NCBI RefSeq assembly: GCF_023276375.1
Contig: NZ_JALLPK010000003.1
Coordinates: 124,001 to 188,000, forward strand
Reading direction: 5' to 3'
From: Halocatena marina
GTDB taxonomy: Archaea > Halobacteriota > Halobacteria > Halobacteriales > Haloarculaceae
Length of the DNA: 64,000 nucleotides
Part shown: positions 44,389-54,218 of the stretch, piece by piece
Layout of the letters: every line of letters starts with the position of its first letter
Numbering within the stretch: position 1 is the first letter of the stretch
The notes under the pieces: model-generated
What the model saw: the letters and a program-made list of their open reading frames with translations, nothing else
Told to the model about the DNA's origin: nothing
Databases searched by the model: none
Program-made: the position numbers and the translations under genes

Positions 44389-45289
44389 TCATAGAATGTG
44401 CGCGCCACCAGCAGTTTCCGGCTCAATCAAGCCCAATGTGTCGGGAGAATGAGTTTCCGGTTATCCAGTCTATGTTTCGCTACGAGAGGATGTCGACGTG
44501 ACGAGGCCAGTGACAAGCTTCGGGGTAACTGGCCTCGTCGCTCACATTCGGAAAATCGGATCCTCAGACGACGCATTCGCACCCAGACGTGTCGACGTAC
44601 CACCGGACGCGGTCGTGCATGTCCTCGCACGGGACGTGGTTTTGGACATGTGAGTCATCTCCGAGACTTTCACTGCGACACCGTCGAATTCCGTGAGGCC
44701 GCTGGTCCGTGCGAACGTCTCCTCATCGGTCGGTGTTTCTGGACCCCCCATGTGCGACGTAATCGAATAGATAGATGAGTTCTGGGTACGTCTCGACGAG
44801 CTCGAGAGCTAATCGAGCTAACCGTGGTCACAGAAGATTTGCACGACTGCATCCGTCTCGATGGAGGCCTCCCAGAACTCCGATCTCGATAGTCCTGCGA
44901 AGCCAGTTCACCGTTGGATCGAACGTTTCCCACATTTGGTCGTACGGACAGGCCATTCCGAGGCGGAACCCGAGCCCACCGTCTATCTACATACACTGGC
45001 GGAGTTGCTCGGCCATGTCGACGACGAATGGGTCGAGCATCGCTACCCCCTAGAGGTGGTCGTACTCCGCAGCCACCCGTAGTGTGTGCTAGTCGTTCGT
45101 CCACTCATAGGTTGGGTAGCTGACAACGACTGCTTCGTCGATGCTGTTGCGATCTCATTTCCTCCAAGAGTCGTTCAGCTGTGTACACAGTGTGAGGTTG
45201 AACGAATCGACGAGGTCGAACAGCGGTCCGTTCACCCATGGATGTACTCTACTGGCAGCACCCCAGTCGTGAGTATGGGCATCAATCAT
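44389..45289 (-). pseudogene. Amidohydrolase_2 family lactonase, degenerate
   Basis: ATG 45289 gives MIDAHTHDWGAASRVHPWVN with the metal-binding His-x-His. Other frames give VEGVAMLDPFVVDMAEQLRQ, LGFRLGMACPYDQMWETFDP, LALELVETYPELIYLFDYVA and finally GSDFPNVSDEASYPESL with the metal Asp. Many frameshifts. This is a TIM-barrel metal hydrolase of the type that opens sugar-acid lactones (for example rhamnono- or fuconolactone), a step that fits the island. Confidence 0.65.
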
Positions 45290-45793
45290 ACCATCCCCGT
45301 CTTCGGATATCTTACTAAGTCTTCCGTCGCTGTGTAAAAGAACCTTTCCGACATTGCCGGAGTTGAATTCTGATACATCTTCACAGTTGGGCAGTTGATT
45401 TATCGGTGGTCTGCGTCCGTTCATCTAGAACGTCCAATCCGACTCGGGCGGAAAGGGGCCTCGTCCCATTGGAGGTCATTATTACGGATTGGAGAGACAG
45501 ACAAAACCGGGCTAGGAATTACAGCACTAATATTGTAATTTTGAATAGCTCGTGGTATCCCTCTAAACTTTCCTTCCGATTATACCGGATGGCGGTCCAT
45601 ACAGATGACGGCTCTCGACTCGGTGTCGCAGACCACTGACCGTCGGTCATCTATGTCGAACTGGCGTTCGTCGAGCACCTGAGATAGCCAGAGCGTAATA
45701 ATCAGTGCTATTTTAGCAGAATTTTGATATAATTCAGATGTTGCTCGCAAATAGAAGAGGGCAATGACACCGCGCTAGGATGTCCGACACGAA
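45290..45793. other. Stretch without recognised gene
   Basis: No supported frame or repeat. It probably includes the old promoter region of the amidohydrolase gene. Confidence 0.35.
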
Positions 45794-46035
45794 TGATTCA
45801 GGTCAATGTATTTGGTTCGGAATCGCTCGCAGCGGACCTACTGGAACAGGTCCGCTGGCGTGACGGTAGCTCTCACCGCATCGAGGCGTCTCGAAGGACA
45901 AGTTGATACAGCATTTTCGCGCCTTTCAGGTACGCAGCAAACTCTTCAGAATGCCCGGTCGAGGAGCACTCAAGCACGCTGTCTAAGCCACTCTCTGAAA
46001 TCAACAATATGCTACGTGAGCGTTGACTCTATTAC
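45794..46035 (+). pseudogene. IS1595-type transposase fragment
   Basis: VNVFGSESLAADLLEQVRWR followed by a deletion resembles the N-terminus of haloarchaeal IS1595-family transposases, which continues with a zinc ribbon that is missing here. Short and degraded. Confidence 0.4.
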
Positions 46036-46176
46036 GATGTCGAGTTAGTCATCCCAATCCCCGATATTTCTGCCTCATCGTAGCTAGATAGTTTAGAATT
46101 AGCGGGCAGTAACATGTCTGGCTCATAGCAACCGCATCAATTGTACGTAACATAAGAGTGGTCCATTCCCACTCAC

Positions 46177-46895
46177 ATGGATGAACCGTTATGTGCATAC
46201 GAACAGACATGCGAACGATGTCATGAGAGTTTGAGTGGGTCGCTGGCCCTTGTGAGGCGACCGAAGGCCCAATCTGGGCAAACGGTGTGGTCCGTTTCAC
46301 CGAAATCGAGGCAAATCAAGCTCTCGAATACGACCCCAAAGTGGACGAGACGAGCATCTATCTCGATCCAACCGCACCAGCGGTTGGATCCCACAAGGGA
46401 TTGGACGAAAACCTGTAAGCCTGCAAGGCGGACGCCCATCGAATCGCCGCGTTGGAACCGTGAACAGACGCCTCCGTCGTAGATTGGTTTGAAGGAGCTC
46501 CACTCAACAGTCCGGATGACCTAGAAATCAACCGCGACGGCGGCATCTGGTTCACCGACCCCGACGACAAGGACCGGGGCTTTCTCGGTCACGATTCGGT
46601 CTACCGTGCCGAACGAACCGACACCAAATGGCGATTTGTTCACCTGAACGATGAAATGGATCGCCAAAATGGCATCTTTCTTTCGCCGGACGAATGACGT
46701 CTCTACATGGCCGGGTATACCCTATGGCACAGAAATCGACTGGCGAACTGCACGTTCGGTGGACCGGACCGCTCGACGCTCTTCATCACGGATCTGACGG
46801 GGAGCCTCTACGCGGCGCGGACCGACCTCAGGGTTCGTCCGCTTCTGAGAACGGGACCGAAACATCGATTACGAGGGGCGTGCCTGAGTCGGTGA
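46177..46895 (+). pseudogene. SMP-30/gluconolactonase family protein, degenerate
   Basis: Blocks in order: VWANGVVRFTEIEANQALEY, APLNSPDDLEINRDGGIWFT, DPDDKDRGFLGHDSVYRAER, MDRQNGIFLSPDE, then RLYMAGYT. The NSPDDL...GGIWFTDP segment is the metal-binding core of SMP-30 lactonases. Stops at about 46418, 46464 and 46697 break it. A second lactonase type in one island supports a sugar-lactone pathway. Confidence 0.7.
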
Positions 46896-46911
46896 ATCTC
46901 TGGACGAAGTC

Positions 46912-47328
46912 TTACCGCAGCGACTCGAACGCTTCGAGCCCTGCTCGCGAGGCCTCCATGTCCTCAGAAACTGCCCCACCGCTCGCGCCGACCGCACCGA
47001 CGACAGTGCCGTTGTGTTCAACGGGAAATCCGCCACCGAACACCACCACGCACCCGTTATCTGTCGTGTGAAGCCCGTAGACGTCGCCGCCTGGTTCGGC
47101 TCCTTCTTTTAATTCGTGGGTGGGTTTCTTCACTGCGGCCGCCGTGTACGCTTTGTTCTGTGCGATATTGCTCGCGACCAGCTTCGCGCCGTCCATCCGA
47201 CGGAAGCCGAGAAGGTTTCCCTCACTGTTGGTAACCGCGAGATTCAGTTTCACGTCGAGGTCATCAGCTTGTTGCTCAGCCGCGTCAAGAATCGTCTTGG
47301 CTTCTGCTAGCGTTAGCTCTTGCACCAT
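46912..47328 (-). CDS. HbpS/GlcG-like protein (DUF336 family)
   Basis: 138 residues from ATG 47328 (MVQELTLAEAKTILDAAEQQ). The frame is open upstream to 47391, but the family start matches this ATG. The family blocks are ADDLDVKLNLAVTNSEGNLL, GFRRMDGAKLVASNIAQNKA, YTAAAVKKPTHEL and VVFGGGFPVEHNGTVVGAVG. HbpS/GlcG proteins bind heme or small ligands and often lie beside sugar-acid or glycolate oxidation genes; their exact role is unclear. The gene is intact and converges with the gluconolactonase relic. Confidence 0.85.
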   Translation of the reverse strand: MVQELTLAEAKTILDAAEQQADDLDVKLNLAVTNSEGNLLGFRRMDGAKLVASNIAQNKAYTAAAVKKPTHELKEGAEPGGDVYGLHTTDNGCVVVFGGGFPVEHNGTVVGAVGASGGAVSEDMEASRAGLEAFESLR

Positions 47329-47639
47329 CGAACTTGCAGTCGGACGTGTGGGATAAAAATCTACTGCTCGCGGGCAGAACTGCAGTCCCAAGCGCTGCCC
47401 AGTGATGGCTCTTGTGGACCCGCATCTGCCACCGATTCCGTTGTCAATTGATGATCGGTGACGTCAGTTGCACCCGTTCGAGCCTATGGTTACCGTGGAA
47501 AGACGTTGCCTGCCTACTCGAACGAGTCCACGTCGCCAGCCGGGCCTCAATATGGTCAGCATCGACAGGGCGAACGACCGGTAGGACAGACTCGCCTTCG
47601 GGGGTCGAGAGTGGTGTAGCTGAGGAGTTCGATGTTGCC

Positions 47640-48079
47640 GTCCGCACCCGTAATATCACTGGGTGAGACGATGAGTACCTTCTCGTTTCACGTCCGCCCA
47701 TTGGTGGGGCTGTCAATAGCTGCCAGTACAAGCGGTACGAGGCTGTCGTCCACAGAAATTTTCCCGTCCGCTCCATTAGCGTGGAACGTTCCTTCGTCGT
47801 CCCGCCTGACGTCTGCGTCGGGTGCCAACGTCTAGACGTGGTCGACGTCCAGCGCGTTCAGGTTGAATAGCCCAAACCCGTCCGCGTCAACGTTTCGGTG
47901 CCACCTCCGTCTATCATCGTCTGCCTCTTGCTCGTTCCCAGTTTCAGAGATTTGGCTATCTCGTTTACGAGCACTGTGTTCGATAGTGCCGCGACCCCGG
48001 TTTCTGCTAGCAGACCGAGTGCGGTTCGTCTGATGAACGATGTTTGATTCGACTTACTGTCTGTAGGTGAGTCATCCAC
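47640..48079 (-). pseudogene. Secreted or membrane-associated protein, degenerate
   Basis: The start (SFIRRTALGLLAETGVAALS) looks like a weak Tat-type signal. Later frames read DADVRRDDEGTFHANGADGK and SVDDSLVPLVLAAIDSPTNG before further frame changes. The family is not recognised; there are stops between the pieces. Confidence 0.35.
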
Positions 48080-48159
48080 ACCTTCATATCATTTTGGATA
48101 CTCATACATAAGTATTGATAAGAAATCGAGCCAACTATACTCGAATCAGTTGCCTCGGC

Positions 48160-48875
48160 AGAGACGCGTCAGGAAAACTCAAACGCGAAGCGTTACGCCG
48201 GCGGGCTATCCCATGTCCCGGCGTCGTCTTGTGGGTGGTAACCAATCTGCGAGCGAGCGTGTTCGAGATCATACCACCGGCGTTGATTATTGCTCGCGCC
48301 ACTGAAAATACCGAATTCCACGGATTCGTCCTAGAGGCAGCAGTCAATCTGGTATGCAAAGTCTCGGCGGGACTGCCACATCGCCTTCATACGTGCGACA
48401 GTTTCTTCGTACTTGGGACTGCCTCGTTCGATATCACCTTCGTCGACGGCACGCTCAGCATCGCCGTAGGGGTGGTCGTACTCGGGCATCCGAACGCTGC
48501 AGATTCAGAGCGCGTAGAACTGCTTCGGATACTCGTAGTTCTCGACGTAGTACCGACCCATGTCATTGCCATACGTCTTCGAGGCACCGTAGAATAAGTC
48601 GGGTTGGACCGGGTCGTGGTATCCGACGACGAGTCCGTGACCAGACTGGTAGATGTCTGGTGCGAACTCGTCTTCGTACCCACCCATGACGTGATCCGTC
48701 GAGAGAAAGACAAACGACTCGACTTCGGCCTCGCGGACAGCTTCGAGCGTATTGTACATTCCGATGATGTTCGGCTCGAAGATGTCTTCCCACGACTCGT
48801 CGGTATAGGGGGTTACGCAGCCATGTGGACGAGTGCGTCCTGTCCCTCGGTGGCGACGTGTTCGCACTCGCCGGT
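48160..48875 (-). pseudogene. NAD-dependent epimerase/dehydratase (uronate dehydrogenase-like), degenerate
   Basis: From about 48875: EGQDALVHMAA, then ESWEDIFEPNIIGMYNTLEA, VESFVFLSTDHVMGGYED, FYGASKTYGNDMGRYYVENY (with the YxxxN/K-type catalytic region) and RMPEYDHPYGDAERA. The N-terminal Rossmann glycine loop is missing, because at 48826-48875 the sequence runs into a DUF2264 fragment on the other strand. Uronate dehydrogenases of this family oxidise hexuronates to lactones. Confidence 0.65.
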
Positions 48876-49531
48876 GGACAGAACACTCGGTTCGAACACA
48901 AGAACAGTAAATTCGCCTGCTCGAATGCCTTCGGCTTCGGGGTCAGCAGCGACGTTCGAGGATTGGCGTCGGCCGGTCCTGACAACATGCTTGCCCTGAG
49001 TGGCGGGAACGAGTACATACGGTCGCGTGAAAATGTCGTCGAATCGAGTGTGGAGAACCAATAGCTTACTCCCATTGATGTCTCTGGGACGACGTCGAGG
49101 TCGAGAGCTGGCTCGTTCCGATGACCCCGTGGCATGTTCGGGTGCATAGACTCGACACGAACCGCTCTCTATCCAGTTCAGAAGGCGGATACGGAATCTC
49201 CCTCAACGACGACCTACTCTCCCAAACAGAGGACGATGGGAAAGCGCTTGTGTGTCATTCGGCCGGTATCAGCGGTCTCGTCGACGTTGCGGCGAACCGT
49301 ACCGGTGATAGCGTCGAACCCACCCCGAATACGGATCTCCGTAATCAGCGGACGATTGTGCCTCTCTTATCTGGTCAGCACGACCCGGGCGAACACTGGA
49401 TCGCTACTGCCGTATTCGGATCGACGAACCCAACGGACGAACGCTGGTCTGATCCACCTCGATATCGACGCGGCGATGGTATCACCATCACCGCTGCCGA
49501 TGGAGAAAAGCAGATCGAGATTGATCGCTAA
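48826..49531 (+). pseudogene. DUF2264 C-terminal fragment (second copy)
   Basis: Aligns with residues about 370-598 of the intact DUF2264 protein at 36980-38776: GDVFALAGGQNTRFEHKNSK, DVRGLASAGPDNMLALSGGN, then after a stop near 49062 and a frame change MTPWHVRVHRLDTNRS to the end at 49531 (QIEIDR). The N-terminal 60 percent is absent; the break coincides with the epimerase relic. Confidence 0.85.
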
Positions 49532-49759
49532 TCGGTCCGCTCAGTCACCGGTGTGTCCGCTCCCGTAGAGGACGGTTCCTGCGAGGTATAGTCCCCTGAC
49601 CTCCTTTATCAAACTGGAACGGATGCTCTGGTAGAATATAGTACGATTTGGTTGGTTACAGATCGGCCGATGAGCTATCGGGGCTGAACGCGATACGGCA
49701 GAAAGGAGGTCCAATGGATGTTTGTTGTACGCCGTGCTTCGTGAGGGATGTGAGCGATC

Positions 49760-51082
49760 TTAGCCGAGGACCTCGTTGTTAATTACTTTCTGTGCATCTT
49801 CGAGGGCTTGTCTCGGGGCCTTATTTTTCAATTGGGCAGCCTGCAGCTGAGGGACAATTTTATTAATTATGTTTGTGGTTTTTGGCCCGTAGTACAGCAA
49901 TCTTGCATGCTTCAACTGCTCTGCGTGGTCTTTCATGACAGGTTTCTCGTCGTAAACAGGATGGTCCTCGTCTTCAGCGAGATACGAGAGACCCGTGCCG
50001 GCGTTGACGAAGTGATCGACACCCTTGCCGTGTGCGAGGTACTTTTCGAGTTCCCATGCGGTTTGCTCATCGGACGGCTGGTTTGACATGCTGAACACCT
50101 TAGAAGTGTAGACACCGCCAGACGGACCACCCTTCGTTCTCGACGGAATGAGCGTCGTTCCAGCAATGTCCTCGTTGTCGTTGCGTTCCGAGTCGGCGTA
50201 AACCCACGGCCCACCCATCGTTGTCGCAGTGTTGCCAGCACCGAACGTCCTAGAGTAATTCTGCAACTCAACTTCTGTGCTGTATTTGAGGAGGCCCTCG
50301 TTGTGGAGGTTGATTGTGTATTCGAGGGCCTCTACATTGGCATCGTTGGCGACCACACACTCTGTGTAGTCGTCATTCATGATTCCGGGACCCTTCTGGT
50401 TGGCGAAGTTCCAGAACATCCGTGCGGCCGACTTACCGAACGGGAGGAAGTAAGGGACATCTACACCATTCTTTTTTAGGTCTGTGAGAGCATTCCGAAG
50501 TTCGTCCCACGTCGATGGAGGTTCATCCCAGCCAGCATCAGCATACATCTGGGTGTTGTAGTACATGACTAAAGTACCAACACCAGTCGGCAGACCGTAA
50601 ACTGTGTCCTCGTCGGGTTGGAAGACGGTATCCGAGAAGTCACCGATGTAGTCGGCCAATTTCATCTCGTCGTCTTGATTGACGAGCGGCTTCAGGTTCT
50701 TCAGTTGCTTCTCTCTGGCGAGCTCGGCGTAGGTGCGCGTGGTGAGCATCATTACGTCGGACTCTTCGCCTGCGGCGATCTGGGCTTTTACTTTTTGATT
50801 GTATTGGTCGACGCTGCCCGGGATCCCGTTGTATTTTACCGAGGTGTTCGGATGATCCGCCTCGAACTCAGCGTTCATATCCTCGATGAAGGGGTAGTTT
50901 GCGACCTGGTTCCACCAGGACCAACTGACATTACCTTGAGTTGAATCATCCCCACCGTTGCGCTTCTCGCCACCAATACAGCCTGCAAGGCCTGCTAATG
51001 CAACCCCACCTGCACCCGTCATCATTTGCCGCCGTGTAAAACCACTACGTTTCTGGCCGTTACCTGTGTCTTGGTCTGCCAT
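49760..51082 (-). CDS. Extracellular sugar-binding lipoprotein of an ABC transporter
   Basis: 440 residues. A Tat signal (TRRQMMTGAGGVALAGLAGC) ends in a lipobox Cys (about residue 35), so it is exported folded and anchored to the membrane. The rest is the two-lobed family 1 solute-binding fold (EDMNAEFEADHPNTSVKYNG, YGLPTGVGTLVMYYNTQMYA, TTMGGPWVYADSE, GVYTSKVFSMSNQPSDE). It captures sugar outside the cell and delivers it to the permeases at 40067-41921. The ABC ATPase follows 66 bases beyond the start on the upstream side (51149-52297) in the same direction, so ATPase and binding protein form an operon. Confidence 0.93.
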   Translation of the reverse strand: MADQDTGNGQKRSGFTRRQMMTGAGGVALAGLAGCIGGEKRNGGDDSTQGNVSWSWWNQVANYPFIEDMNAEFEADHPNTSVKYNGIPGSVDQYNQKVKAQIAAGEESDVMMLTTRTYAELAREKQLKNLKPLVNQDDEMKLADYIGDFSDTVFQPDEDTVYGLPTGVGTLVMYYNTQMYADAGWDEPPSTWDELRNALTDLKKNGVDVPYFLPFGKSAARMFWNFANQKGPGIMNDDYTECVVANDANVEALEYTINLHNEGLLKYSTEVELQNYSRTFGAGNTATTMGGPWVYADSERNDNEDIAGTTLIPSRTKGGPSGGVYTSKVFSMSNQPSDEQTAWELEKYLAHGKGVDHFVNAGTGLSYLAEDEDHPVYDEKPVMKDHAEQLKHARLLYYGPKTTNIINKIVPQLQAAQLKNKAPRQALEDAQKVINNEVLG

Positions 51083-51148
51083 ACGTCATCGATTAGCAAC
51101 ACGAGGGATCACATAAATCTATCCCTTCGTCCAACAGAGAGCGGGTCA

Positions 51149-52297
51149 CTACGACGGACTGCCGACTAATGGCTTGCCCTCTGACGGTGGTTCAGAGTTG
51201 TGGATCGACTTACCAGTATCACTCTCGAAGACGTGGAGATTTTCTCCAGGGAATACGATGTTGAGTGTGTCACCCGGATTAACAAGGATGTCGGTTGTAA
51301 GGCTTGCTATGCAGGTTTCATCGTCGATGTCGAAGTAGACGAGCGTGCGTTCCCCGAGCGGTTCGACCACAGAAACTTCAACTTGGAATGCATTCTTGTC
51401 TGTACTGTCCGTCATCTCGATGCTCTCGGGCCGAATCCCAAGAATCAGAGGTTGGTTTACGTCACTGAGTTTTTCTGCAAGCTCATTGGAGAGAGAATAT
51501 TGGAACCCGTCGTGCTTCAGCGTCGGTTGCCCATCCGAGTTCGAGTAGGTAACGTCGAAGAAGTTCATACTTGGTGACCCGATAAAGCCCGCCACAAATT
51601 GATTCTGGGGCTGGTAGTAACACTCGAGCGGTGTACCCAGTTGCTGTAGTTTCCCGTGGTTCAGTATCGCGATTTTGTTCCCCATCGTCATTGCTTCGGT
51701 CTGGTCGTGGGTAACGTAAATCGTGCTGATACCGAGTTTCTGCTGTAGGTCCTGTAGTTCCGTTCGCATCTGGGTCCGCAATTTCGCATCCAAGTTCGAC
51801 AGTGGTTCGTCCATGAGGAACGCTTCTGGTTCCCGGACGATCGCTCGTCCGAGTGCGACACGCTGTTGTTGGCCGCCTGAAAGGGACCCAGGCTTCTTCC
51901 CCAGGAGCTCCTCAATGCCGAGCATCGCGGCAGCATCTTGAACCCGACGGCTGATCTCGTCACCAGAAAGGTCTGTCGTCATCTTAAGGCCGAACGACAT
52001 GTTTTCCTGGGCCGTCATATGCGGATACAGAGCATAATTCTGGAATACCATCGCAATACTGCGGCTTTTTGGTTTCGCATCGGTAATATCCTGATCCCCG
52101 ATTGTGATGGTCCCGTCTATCACGGTTTCCAGTCCCGCGATGCATCTAAGCGTGGTCGATTTTCCACAGCCGGACGGACCGACGAGCACGAGGAAATCCC
52201 CGTCGGGAATCGTCAGGTCAAGGTCTCTGACTGCGACTATTTGCTCTCCACTTTTACCAAAGACTTTAGTGAGATTATTGATCTCAATCTTCGCCAT
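51149..52297 (-). CDS. Sugar ABC transporter ATP-binding protein (MalK/UgpC type), copy 2
   Basis: 382 residues starting MAKIEINNLTKVFGKSG. The full CUT1 set is present: Walker A GPSGCGKSTT, FQNYALYPHM, LSGGQQQRVALGRAI, LMDEPLSNLDAKL, YVTHDQTEAM, and the regulatory domain LGIRPESIEMTD. It is very similar along its whole length to the copy at 34254-35414, which indicates duplication within the island. It is transcribed upstream of the binding protein gene. ATPases of this class can serve several permease pairs. Confidence 0.93.
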   Translation of the reverse strand: MAKIEINNLTKVFGKSGEQIVAVRDLDLTIPDGDFLVLVGPSGCGKSTTLRCIAGLETVIDGTITIGDQDITDAKPKSRSIAMVFQNYALYPHMTAQENMSFGLKMTTDLSGDEISRRVQDAAAMLGIEELLGKKPGSLSGGQQQRVALGRAIVREPEAFLMDEPLSNLDAKLRTQMRTELQDLQQKLGISTIYVTHDQTEAMTMGNKIAILNHGKLQQLGTPLECYYQPQNQFVAGFIGSPSMNFFDVTYSNSDGQPTLKHDGFQYSLSNELAEKLSDVNQPLILGIRPESIEMTDSTDKNAFQVEVSVVEPLGERTLVYFDIDDETCIASLTTDILVNPGDTLNIVFPGENLHVFESDTGKSIHNSEPPSEGKPLVGSPS

Positions 52298-53003
52298 GTA
52301 TAGTGAACATTGATTCGGGTAGATAAAACCATCTGCTTTGAGTGGTCACGGTCTGCAATTCCCGAGGAACCCTCTCGTCCAAATGAAGGTAGAGTCCGGC
52401 TCTCAACGTTTCCCGCCATCGATGATCTGAACAATCAGAATCGTCCTCAATACAAGCGACCACGACGACACAATCGGGGACGCAAGCCAACTACGCGAAA
52501 AACCAGCACCGAGGAGTGAATTCACGTTCCGTTCTTTTTTCTGTATCCGATAGTGGTACCAGCGGGCCGTCCCCCTACCAGATGGTGAGTACAGTTGACG
52601 TTGCCGCAACGCTCTGTTTGTCTGCCGGCGTTGACGGATTACCGAACGCACGGGATGTTGCGAATGTCTTCCGGTAATAACGGAGAATGTGGTTAACGAT
52701 TGTAAAATCATCCAGCGAGTCTGTGTGTGCAATGTTGGTTCCTCCAGCTACAACGAGACTACAAGTGATGACTTTTTCGCGTAGGAATCCAAGTTGATAA
52801 TTGCCTCTCTGATTGCTATCCCTAGTGTACGCCTGTTAGTTATCATCCAATTTACCGAATTATGTTTCATATTAAGCGCAGCTCTCTCGTATAAGAGACA
52901 CCTTAGACCACCTGGCAGGTATCGAGGTGCGCTTGTTCTCCCAGCCCTAATGACGGTACTCATCTAACATCCCTTTACGAAGGTTTGCGAACTCCATGCT
53001 CGG
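52298..53003. other. Gene-free interval
   Basis: About 700 bp between the ABC ATPase start and the end of the dehydratase gene. Frames on both strands are short and without motif. It must contain the promoter of the ATPase/binding-protein operon. Decayed sequence is likely but not identified. Confidence 0.4.
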
Positions 53004-54107
53004 TTACTCCGAGTCCACGAACCGGTTGAGGATTGACTTATTTAATTCAATCCCAAATCCCGGCTTTGTGGGAACAGTAATCGTTCCGTTACTGGGCACC
53101 AGCTCGCCGTCAGCCGCCGGTCGTACCGGTTGGACTTCGGTCCCTCGGCCTAACATATACTCAACATATGGCGTGTCGTGGCGGGCAAGTGCGTAGTGAC
53201 AGCTGTAGATGTTCGACCTGTGGGGGATTACAGGAATTCCCATCGGTTTCGCGATGTGGCCGACCCGATTCATTTCGGTCATTCCCCCAATCCACTGGAT
53301 ATCGGGTTGAACCAGGTCTGCTGCCCCTTGGTTTACGAGCTGGTGAAAACTCCGATGACCGAATTCGACGTTGCCGACGGCGATTTGAATCGGCTTCACC
53401 TCATTGCGAATGTCTCGATATTGCTGGATTGTATGGCCCGCTGGCAGTGGATCTTCAACCCACTTCAGATCGTACTTCTGAAGCCGGTCAGCGGCTCGAA
53501 CTGTGTACTCTTTGTTCCATTCCATGAAGCAGTCGATCATGATTTTCGCCGTCTCCCCGAAGTACTCCCGGGCTCTGGCGACCTTCCTTTCAAGTTCGTC
53601 AAGGCCTCGACGTCCATCTTTGGGGAGCGCTGTAGTCGGGATTTTCACCCCAATAAATCCCTCGTCTGACAAGGACTCCATGGTATTTGGGAACACTGTG
53701 ACGTAACACGGCAATTCCTCCCGGACTGCCCCACCGAGGAGGTCGTAGACCGGACGGCCAGTCGCGCGTCCTTTTAAATCCCAGAGGGACAGATCAATCC
53801 CACTCAAAGCCATATACGAAAGCCCGCCGCGAGCCGTCGGTAGCGCGTCGTACATTTCCTGCCAGAGGTGCTCGATCCGCGCTGGATCGCTTCCTTCGAG
53901 AATAGGCCTGAAGTAGTCATCAATGAGTTTACAGGCGCTTTCCCCACCACCGCGGTTCACGGCCACCCCGCGGTCGCCGGTATCCGTTCGGATCTCGACA
54001 CAGAACGTTTCGTTCTGTGGCCGAGACTCTCCTGTGGGATTGCCGCCGGCCTGTTTCGTGATCGAGTCGTAGTCTAGCGTCCAGAGATCGACATCGGTAA
54101 TCACCAT
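53004..54107 (-). CDS. Mandelate racemase/muconate lactonizing family sugar-acid dehydratase (L-rhamnonate dehydratase-like)
   Basis: 367 residues from ATG 54107 (MVITDVDLWTLDYD), 25 bases after a TATA box; the frame is open further upstream but that part has no family match. The capping domain spans about 1-125 and the TIM barrel the rest. Active-site elements are GVKIPTTALP (barrel-strand Lys), IMIDCFMEW (metal Asp), WVEDPLPAG (metal Glu), AVGNVEFG (third acidic position) and VIPHRSNIY (catalytic His). Enolase-superfamily enzymes of this group dehydrate sugar acids to 2-keto-3-deoxy acids. With a GH78 rhamnosidase and a DapA-family lyase nearby, L-rhamnonate is the best guess for the substrate. 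Confidence 0.85.
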   Translation of the reverse strand: MVITDVDLWTLDYDSITKQAGGNPTGESRPQNETFCVEIRTDTGDRGVAVNRGGGESACKLIDDYFRPILEGSDPARIEHLWQEMYDALPTARGGLSYMALSGIDLSLWDLKGRATGRPVYDLLGGAVREELPCYVTVFPNTMESLSDEGFIGVKIPTTALPKDGRRGLDELERKVARAREYFGETAKIMIDCFMEWNKEYTVRAADRLQKYDLKWVEDPLPAGHTIQQYRDIRNEVKPIQIAVGNVEFGHRSFHQLVNQGAADLVQPDIQWIGGMTEMNRVGHIAKPMGIPVIPHRSNIYSCHYALARHDTPYVEYMLGRGTEVQPVRPAADGELVPSNGTITVPTKPGFGIELNKSILNRFVDSE

Positions 54108-54128
54108 ACGGGTAGATGCGAAGCCTAC

Positions 54129-54137
54129 AATAAATAG
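54129..54137 (-). promoter_or_regulatory. TATA box of the sugar-acid dehydratase gene
   Basis: Read on the minus strand, CTATTTATT lies about 25 bases before the ATG at 54107. This indicates its own promoter, separate from the lyase gene upstream. Confidence 0.45.
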
Positions 54138-54218
54138 GTACCTTACACCGCTGTTAGAACTCCTCCTGTGGCGACTACGGTGGCAGCGCAATCCGGAATG
54201 ACGCGACGGACACCTGCA

